Positions 6,185 through 11,181 of a stretch of DNA of 11,181 bases are shown in pieces. This stretch comes from Candidatus Sumerlaeota bacterium (lineage in GTDB: Bacteria; Sumerlaeota; Sumerlaeia; MWCT01): assembly GCA_026398545.1 (NCBI GenBank), contig JAPLSR010000238.1, forward strand, positions 1 through 11,181. Direction: 5' to 3'. The notes beneath the pieces are model-generated. The model did not search any database. It worked only from the letters and a program-made list of their open reading frames with translations, and was not told where the DNA came from. Each line of letters starts with the position of its first letter. The stretch's first letter is position 1. The translations under genes and the position numbers were made by a program.

Positions 6185-8248
6185 ATGGGAACACAGGAAA
6201 TACAAGGAACGACAATGGTTCTGACCGGTCTGGACATCTGGATCATTATCATTTATCTGGTCTCGATGCTTGCGCTCGGTCTTGCTTTTGGCGGACGAGC
6301 CGGGAAGAGTCTGGAGGATTATTTCATCTCCGGGCGCGCCCTGCCGTGGTGGATTGCGGGGACATCGATGGTTGCCACCACGTTTGCGGCGGACACCCCG
6401 CTCGCCGTGACGGGACTCGTGATTCAGCAGGGGATTGCGGGCAACTGGCTGTGGTGGAGCGCTGCAGGTGGCGGGATGCTCACGGTTTTTCTATATGCGC
6501 GGCTCTGGCGGCGCTCACGCGTCATCACCGATGTGGAGCTTGTGGAACTGCGATACAGCGGTCCCGAGGCGCCGTTTTTGCGCGGTTTTCGCGCCCTTTA
6601 TCTCGCCATTATCATCAATAGCCTGATTGTCGGCTGGGTTTCCTATGCAATGATGAAAATTCTTCAGGAAACGATTAAGCCTGAGCAGATTCCCGCCCTG
6701 GCGCCAACGTTCAAGTCCATCACGCATATCCTGAATTCAACGCTGGGGACAAGCTGGGGCGTGACCTATGTCGCCAATGCCCTGGTTCTCCTTTTGCTAT
6801 TGGGAATTACGGGGGTTTTCAGCGTTGTTTCCGGGCTCTGGGGCGTTTCCGTGACGGACTTTGCCATGTTCTGGATTGCCATGTTCGGCTGTATTGCGCT
6901 TGCATTTTTTGCCCTGCGCTGGGTGGGGGGCATGGACGGGCTGAGGGCTGGACTTACCAAAACGTATGGCTCGCATCGTGAGGTGATGCGTTTCATCCCC
7001 GATTTCTTCGTAAAAAAGCCCCTTATGCCGCTTGCGGCATTTTTTGTGTTTATAGGTGTGACGTGGTGGGCATCCTGGTATCCCGGGGCGGAACCGGGCG
7101 GTGGGGGTTATGTGGTTCAGCGCATGGCGAGCTGCAAGAATGAAAAACATTCCCTTCTTGCGACCCTCTGGTTCACGATGGCACATTACGGTGTCCGCCC
7201 ATGGCCATGGATTATTGTGGCGCTTGTTGCGGCGGTGAAGTTCCCCGGGCTTGTTACGGCAAAGGACCCCGGCATAGGCTTTCCGAAGGTCATGACGGCG
7301 ATTCTGCCGGCGGGCTGGCGCGGGTTGATGCTTGTGGCGTTCTTCGCCGCCTTCATGTCCACCATCGCCACGCAGATAAACTGGGGTGCGTCATACGTAG
7401 TGAGCGACTTCTACAAGCGGTTTCTCAATCCGGGTGCTGGGGCAAGGCATTACACAAGAGTTTCGCGACTTGCCTCGGTAGTGGTTCTCCTCCTCGGCAC
7501 TATTGTCTCCTTCAATTATGAATCTGTGCAGGGCGCATGGAGATTGATGTTCACCATCAGTGCGGGAACGGGGCTGGTCTTTCTACTCCGATGGTACTGG
7601 TGGCGCATTAATGCCTGGAGCGAGATATCCTCGATGGTGGCGTCGCTTGCGATTTCCATGTATCTCATTTACGGCTTCAAGTGGCCTATGGTGAGTGTCC
7701 TTGACTACGCCAAACTTGTGGGTATCGGGCTGGTGATGTTTTTTGGCATGGGTGCGGTTGGCCTCTGGGTTGGCGCACATTTCACGACCCTCAGCCGGGA
7801 TATCAACAAGATGGTGATTGTGATCATTTTTGTGATGATTCTGGTGATGGTCTTTTACCTCATCTATCCGGTGAAGCTGGAGGCACATCATCACATCCTG
7901 ATTACCGCCATTTCCACAATCCTTGTGTGGCTGCCTGTAACTTTTCTCACGCGACCGGTGGATGAGAAGCGGCTGGAGGCGTTTTATCGCCTAGTCAGAC
8001 CTGGTGGCGCCGGCTGGGCGCCGATGCGCGCCAAGGCTCCGGATGTGGAGTGCGACAAGGGCATCATGAGCAATATCCTCTGCTGGATTCTTGGGACGAT
8101 TGCAGTGTATTGTTTCCTTTTCGGGGTGGGGAGTCTCATCCTTGGCGTAACGGGTCAGGGGATTATCCTTCTTGTTATTTGTCTCGCCTCTGGCGCGGGA
8201 ATGTATGCACTCATGAGCAAGATGGGCTGGGAAAAGGTGTTGAGATAA
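6185..8248 (+). CDS. Sodium:solute symporter (SSS/SSF) family permease
   Basis: This 687-residue protein has around 15 hydrophobic segments. The N-terminal third carries family landmarks: DYFISGRALPWWIAG, then MVATTFAADTPLAVTG, then GNWLWWSAAGGG, RLWRRSRVITDVELVELRY and FLRGFRALYLA. These identify an SSS-family (LeuT-fold) transporter in the inner membrane, expected to couple solute uptake to a Na+ gradient. It is longer than a classic 13-helix member; the last 150 or so residues add four hydrophobic segments after the core, including a terminal pair near 630-680. The FAADTPLAVTG subgroup has, to my knowledge, no firmly assigned substrate, so I leave it open. The start is supported by AAGGAGGG at 6173-6180, 4 bases before the ATG. 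Upstream is the exported hydrolase on the same strand; downstream is a long repeat-rich gap, so the gene probably ends its transcript. Confidence 0.93.
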   Translation: MGTQEIQGTTMVLTGLDIWIIIIYLVSMLALGLAFGGRAGKSLEDYFISGRALPWWIAGTSMVATTFAADTPLAVTGLVIQQGIAGNWLWWSAAGGGMLTVFLYARLWRRSRVITDVELVELRYSGPEAPFLRGFRALYLAIIINSLIVGWVSYAMMKILQETIKPEQIPALAPTFKSITHILNSTLGTSWGVTYVANALVLLLLLGITGVFSVVSGLWGVSVTDFAMFWIAMFGCIALAFFALRWVGGMDGLRAGLTKTYGSHREVMRFIPDFFVKKPLMPLAAFFVFIGVTWWASWYPGAEPGGGGYVVQRMASCKNEKHSLLATLWFTMAHYGVRPWPWIIVALVAAVKFPGLVTAKDPGIGFPKVMTAILPAGWRGLMLVAFFAAFMSTIATQINWGASYVVSDFYKRFLNPGAGARHYTRVSRLASVVVLLLGTIVSFNYESVQGAWRLMFTISAGTGLVFLLRWYWWRINAWSEISSMVASLAISMYLIYGFKWPMVSVLDYAKLVGIGLVMFFGMGAVGLWVGAHFTTLSRDINKMVIVIIFVMILVMVFYLIYPVKLEAHHHILITAISTILVWLPVTFLTRPVDEKRLEAFYRLVRPGGAGWAPMRAKAPDVECDKGIMSNILCWILGTIAVYCFLFGVGSLILGVTGQGIILLVICLASGAGMYALMSKMGWEKVLR

Positions 8249-8290
8249 TGACAGAACCACAATAGGGGAGCAATCCGCCTTGAGATGAAC

Positions 8291-8380
8291 TCACCATCCG
8301 CCTGAGGCGGACACAGAGGTCACAGAGTTTTTTTCTTTGGAATATTAAAGAATTCTTTGTGTCCTTTGCGTCTCCGTGGT
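8291..8380. repeat. CACAGAG-type dyad repeat, copy 1, with TCCGCC hairpin
   Basis: The left part holds a perfect hairpin, TCCGCC (8297-8302), TGA, GGCGGA (8306-8311), followed by CACAGAGGTCACAGAG. The right part reads CTTTGTGTCCTTTGCGTC and CCGTGGT, the approximate reverse complement of the left. The layout matches the copy at 8519-8660. Such repeats recur between genes in many uncultivated bacterial genomes; their origin is unclear to me. It begins 42 bases after the permease stop codon. Confidence 0.55.
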
Positions 8381-8518
8381 AAAATGGTTTTCAATTTGTT
8401 AATTTCTCTAAATTTAAAATGTGTTTGACAAGGAAGAAAAAAGGATGCTCCCTTGACCCACGTTTTTTATCCTGAATTACAAATTCCTTGTATGATTTTT
8501 ACAAGTTCGCATTCTAAG

Positions 8519-8660
8519 AGAGCCTAAAAATATGAATCACCACAGAGGCACGGAGATCACGGAGAATAAAATCTTTGAATCCGCCAATGGCGGATTCAAA
8601 GGACTTAACCTCTGTGTACTCTTGGGTCTCTGTGATGAATCTCATTATTTTAGGGGCTCT
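8519..8660. repeat. 142-bp imperfect palindrome, CACAGAG-type dyad copy 2, in the ppdK leader
   Basis: The ends AGAGCC (8519-8524) and GGCTCT (8655-8660) are inverted repeats. The arms continue with TAAAAATATGA against TCATTATTTTA, then CACCACAGAGGCACGGAG against CTCTTGGGTCTCTGTG, with small bulges. At the centre, CTTTGAATCCGCC (8573-8585), loop AAT, and GGCGGATTCAAAG (8589-8601) form a 13-bp perfect hairpin. The element ends 8 bases before the ppdK ribosome binding site, so if transcription starts upstream it would put a long hairpin in the ppdK 5' leader. It could be a mobile palindromic element or a leader structure. Confidence 0.65.
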
Positions 8661-8668
8661 AAATACCC

Positions 8669-8675
8669 AAGGAGG
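8669..8675 (+). promoter_or_regulatory. ppdK ribosome binding site
   Basis: AAGGAGG lies 5 bases before the ATG at 8681. A second ATG at 8677, out of frame and only 1 base after the site, is too close and leads into the wrong frame, so 8681 is the start. Confidence 0.85.
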
Positions 8676-8680
8676 CATGT

Positions 8681-11181
8681 ATGAGTCCCAAGTATGTTTA
8701 CTTCTTTGGAGCCGGGAAGGCTGAGGGGAATGCAAAGATGCAGAACCTCCTCGGCGGGAAGGGCGCCAACCTCGCCGAGATGACCAACATCGGCATCCCC
8801 GTCCCTGCGGGCTTCACCATCACAACTGAAGTCTGCAACTGTTATTACAAGAACAAAAAGAAATATCCCGAGGGGCTGAAAGGGCAGGTTTTGAAGGCTC
8901 TTCCACGGTTGGAAAAGATTATGGAGATGAAGTTCGGAGACCCCCGGAACCCCTTACTTGTCTCCATTCGCTCCGGTGCCCGCCGCTCCATGCCGGGCAT
9001 GATGGAGACCGTGTTGAACGTCGGTCTTACATCCAAAACGATGCCCGGTCTCATTATAAAAACCCAAAATCCCCGCTTTGTCTGGGACGCATATCGGCGT
9101 CTGATTATGATGTATGCCGATGTTGTCATGGAAAAGGCGGCAGGCATTGAACCGAAGGATGACCGCGGAATCCGCATGCAGCTGGATGAGATTATGAATG
9201 AGCTGAAAAAGAAAAAAGGGCTCAAGAATGATACTGAGCTGACCGTGGAAAACCTCCGGTATCTCTGCGATGCCTTCAAGAGACGTGTGAAGGAGGTGCT
9301 GGGGAAGGATTTTCCCGATGACCCCATGGAGCAGCTCTGGGGCGGCATCGCCGCCGTATTCCAGTCATGGATGGGCAGGCGCGCCGTTTCCTACCGCCGC
9401 ATTGAGAATCTGTCGGATGACTGGGGCACGGCTGTCAGCGTCCAGGCTATGGTGTTTGGCAACATGGGCAACACATCGGCGACAGGCGTGGCATTCACCC
9501 GAAACCCCGCAACGGGCGATAGGGCATTCTTCGGCGAGTGGCTCCAGAACGCCCAGGGCGAGGATGTGGTTGCCGGTATCCGCACCCCTTATGCCCTGAA
9601 TGAGCGCGCCAAGAGTGAGCAGAATAAGGTTTTTCCTTCGCTTGAAAAGGCAATGCCTAAGATTTACAGGGAGCTCATTGCCATCCGCAAAAAACTGGAG
9701 CATCATTACAGGGATATGCAGGATATTGAGTTCACGATTCAGGACGGACGCCTCTGGATGCTTCAGACAAGAGTGGGGAAGCGCACCGGTCCTGCCGCCC
9801 TGAAAATGGCAGTGGATATGATAAGGGAAGGACTCATTGACAAGGCTGTCGCCGTTATGCGCGTCAGACCTGAACAGCTCGAAGAGCTCCTGCATCCCAT
9901 GGTTGACCCTGCTGCGGAGATGCATCACAAGCCTTTGGCGAAGGGACTTCCGGCGGGACCCGGAGGAGGCGTGGGGAAGATTGTCTTTTCCGCCGACCGT
10001 GCGGAAGAGATGGCAAAGGCGGGTGAAAAGGTCATCCTTGTAAGAAATGAAACCAGCCCTGAGGATGTCCACGGGATGCATGCCTCACAGGCGATACTGA
10101 CTGCGAAGGGGGGCATGACCTCCCATGCGGCACTTGTCGCCCGCGGATGGGGCAAGTGCTGCATTGTTGGATGCGGAGAACTCATAATTGACTATCATAA
10201 CCGCCAGATGACCGTGAAGGAGAGGGTTTTAAAGGAGGGTGATATTATCACCCTGAATGGCACGAAGGGATATATGTATGAGGGCGCACTGCCTCTCGTC
10301 AAGATTGACCTCACGAAGAATAAGGAACTTAGAATCTTCCTCAAGACCTGTGATGAACTTGCAAGACTGCAGGTCTGGACAAATGCTGACACACCTCAGG
10401 ATGCCGCCCAGGCGCGCACCTTTGGCGCCAGGGGAATCGGACTCACCCGCACAGAACACATGTTCTTTGCCCCTGAGCGCATCAGGGCTATGCGTGAAAT
10501 GATTGTGGCGGAGACCGAAGAGACGCGCCGCAGTGCCATAATGAAACTCCTCCCATTCCAGAAGAATGACTTCATCGGCATTCTGAAAGCCATGAAGGGG
10601 CTGCCGGTCACCATCCGCCTCCTTGACCCGCCTCTCCATGAATTTTTACCTCAGGAGCCGAATCTGGTGAGGGAACTTGCCGGTGAACTGGGAATTACTG
10701 TGGAGAAACTGGAGGGGCGCATCAAGCAGCTCCATGAGCTCAACCCGATGCTGGGGCTACGTGGCTGTCGCCTCGGGATAATTTTTCCCGAAATAACAGA
10801 GATGCAAACGCGTGCTATCCTTGAGGCTACGGCGGAACTCACAAGGCAGAGGGTCAAAGTCTATCCAGAGATAATGATTCCCCTTGTTGGCCACCTGAAT
10901 GAACTTAAAAACCAGAAGGCGCTTATCATGAAGGTTGCCGAGGATGTGAAGAAGGCATACAATCTGAAGGCGCTCCATTTCCGCGTTGGGACTATGATAG
11001 AGGTGCCGCGCGCCGCCATCACGGCGGATGAAATCGCAAAAGAGGCTGAATTTTTCTCCTTCGGCACCAATGACCTCACCCAGATGGGATGCGGCTTCAG
11101 CCGTGATGATGCGGGAAGCTTCCTCCCGGGTTATGTGAACATGGGCATTTATCGCAAAGACCCGTTTCAGTCTCTGGACCA
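8681..11181 (+). CDS. ppdK: Pyruvate, phosphate dikinase, 3'-truncated
   Basis: The frame is open from the ATG at 8681 to the right edge, giving 833 residues of an enzyme usually near 880-900. It interconverts pyruvate, ATP and phosphate with phosphoenolpyruvate, AMP and diphosphate in the cytoplasm, serving gluconeogenesis or pyrophosphate-dependent glycolysis. The N-terminus KYVYFFGAGKAEGNAKM and NLLGGKGANLAEM start the ATP-grasp nucleotide-binding part, with SIRSGARRSMPGMMETVLN near residues 95-115 and NTSATGVAFTRNPATG near 265-280. The phosphohistidine domain has the swivelling His at residue 482 (GGMTSHAALVARG). The C-terminal TIM barrel shows GLTRTEHMFF near 586-595, LDPPLHEFLP, and FSFGTNDLTQM near 790. 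The acid/base Cys region and last 45-60 residues fall outside the window. Long open frames on the opposite strand inside this gene are shadows. Regulation by a dedicated kinase/phosphatase near the His is possible, but no such gene is in view. Confidence 0.97.
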   Translation, partial: MSPKYVYFFGAGKAEGNAKMQNLLGGKGANLAEMTNIGIPVPAGFTITTEVCNCYYKNKKKYPEGLKGQVLKALPRLEKIMEMKFGDPRNPLLVSIRSGARRSMPGMMETVLNVGLTSKTMPGLIIKTQNPRFVWDAYRRLIMMYADVVMEKAAGIEPKDDRGIRMQLDEIMNELKKKKGLKNDTELTVENLRYLCDAFKRRVKEVLGKDFPDDPMEQLWGGIAAVFQSWMGRRAVSYRRIENLSDDWGTAVSVQAMVFGNMGNTSATGVAFTRNPATGDRAFFGEWLQNAQGEDVVAGIRTPYALNERAKSEQNKVFPSLEKAMPKIYRELIAIRKKLEHHYRDMQDIEFTIQDGRLWMLQTRVGKRTGPAALKMAVDMIREGLIDKAVAVMRVRPEQLEELLHPMVDPAAEMHHKPLAKGLPAGPGGGVGKIVFSADRAEEMAKAGEKVILVRNETSPEDVHGMHASQAILTAKGGMTSHAALVARGWGKCCIVGCGELIIDYHNRQMTVKERVLKEGDIITLNGTKGYMYEGALPLVKIDLTKNKELRIFLKTCDELARLQVWTNADTPQDAAQARTFGARGIGLTRTEHMFFAPERIRAMREMIVAETEETRRSAIMKLLPFQKNDFIGILKAMKGLPVTIRLLDPPLHEFLPQEPNLVRELAGELGITVEKLEGRIKQLHELNPMLGLRGCRLGIIFPEITEMQTRAILEATAELTRQRVKVYPEIMIPLVGHLNELKNQKALIMKVAEDVKKAYNLKALHFRVGTMIEVPRAAITADEIAKEAEFFSFGTNDLTQMGCGFSRDDAGSFLPGYVNMGIYRKDPFQSLD

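Larger units (their letters stand above)
8249..8680. other. Repeat-rich intergenic region before ppdK
   Basis: No gene is supported in these 432 bases. They hold two CACAGAG-type dyads (8291-8380 and 8519-8660), two TCCGCC/GGCGGA hairpins, and a perfect 6-bp inverted repeat, CTTGTA (8487-8492) with TACAAG (8500-8505), whose left arm overlaps a TATGAT (8491-8496) that could be a -10 box. TTGACA (8425-8430) and TTGACC (8453-8458) are present, but neither has a good -10 partner at the usual distance. The ppdK promoter is probably in 8420-8500 but I cannot place it firmly. Confidence 0.6.

Noticed and set aside
9365..10081. Long open frame on the minus strand inside ppdK (238 codons), with others at 8845-9348 and 10229-10639
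   Set aside because: They lie fully antisense to a clearly conserved ppdK frame, have no recognisable domains and no convincing ribosome binding sites.

Overview
The window looks like part of a bacterial chromosome from an uncultivated or poorly characterised lineage. Coding GC is moderate, genes are short and carry strong GGAGG-type ribosome binding sites, and AT-rich intergenic stretches hold CACAGAG-type dyads and small TCCGCC/GGCGGA hairpins. I see no rRNA, tRNA, transposase, phage gene or CRISPR array. The phylum cannot be fixed from this sequence alone.

Layout, left to right. (1) The 3' part of an alpha/beta hydrolase whose nucleophile elbow reads GADIG instead of GxSxG. (2) A DUF362 protein with a cysteine-rich C-terminus, on the same strand. 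(3) A DUF917 protein on the opposite strand, convergent with DUF362. (4) A divergent small polytopic membrane protein of unknown function. (5) A convergent PrxQ/BCP-type peroxiredoxin lacking two usual features of its family. (6) An AT-rich gap with a 143-bp imperfect palindrome, then an orphan MNT-type minimal nucleotidyltransferase. (7) A second, full-length copy of the alpha/beta hydrolase with a signal peptide and an intact Ser-Asp-His triad. (8) A large sodium:solute symporter-family permease. (9) A 432-bp repeat-rich intergenic stretch, then pyruvate, phosphate dikinase (ppdK), which runs off the right edge before its catalytic Cys region.

How the genes relate. No multi-gene operon is obvious. 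Strands alternate and most genes have their own intergenic region, so this reads as single-gene transcription units. The clearest link is the hydrolase paralogue pair: near-identical blocks downstream of the nucleophile, about 4.6 kb apart, with different nucleophile residues. The exported hydrolase followed by a permease could be a hydrolyse-then-import pair, but nothing identifies the substrate. ppdK is central carbon metabolism and is probably unrelated to its neighbours.

Best candidates for something new: the Ser-to-Asp nucleophile swap between the hydrolase paralogues; two unrelated imperfect palindromes of almost the same length (about 142-143 bp), each with a 13-bp perfect inner hairpin, one lying just ahead of the ppdK ribosome binding site; and a family of intergenic CACAGAG dyads and TCCGCC hairpins present at least twice and perhaps three times here. 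I found no convincing evidence for a complete undescribed multi-gene system.
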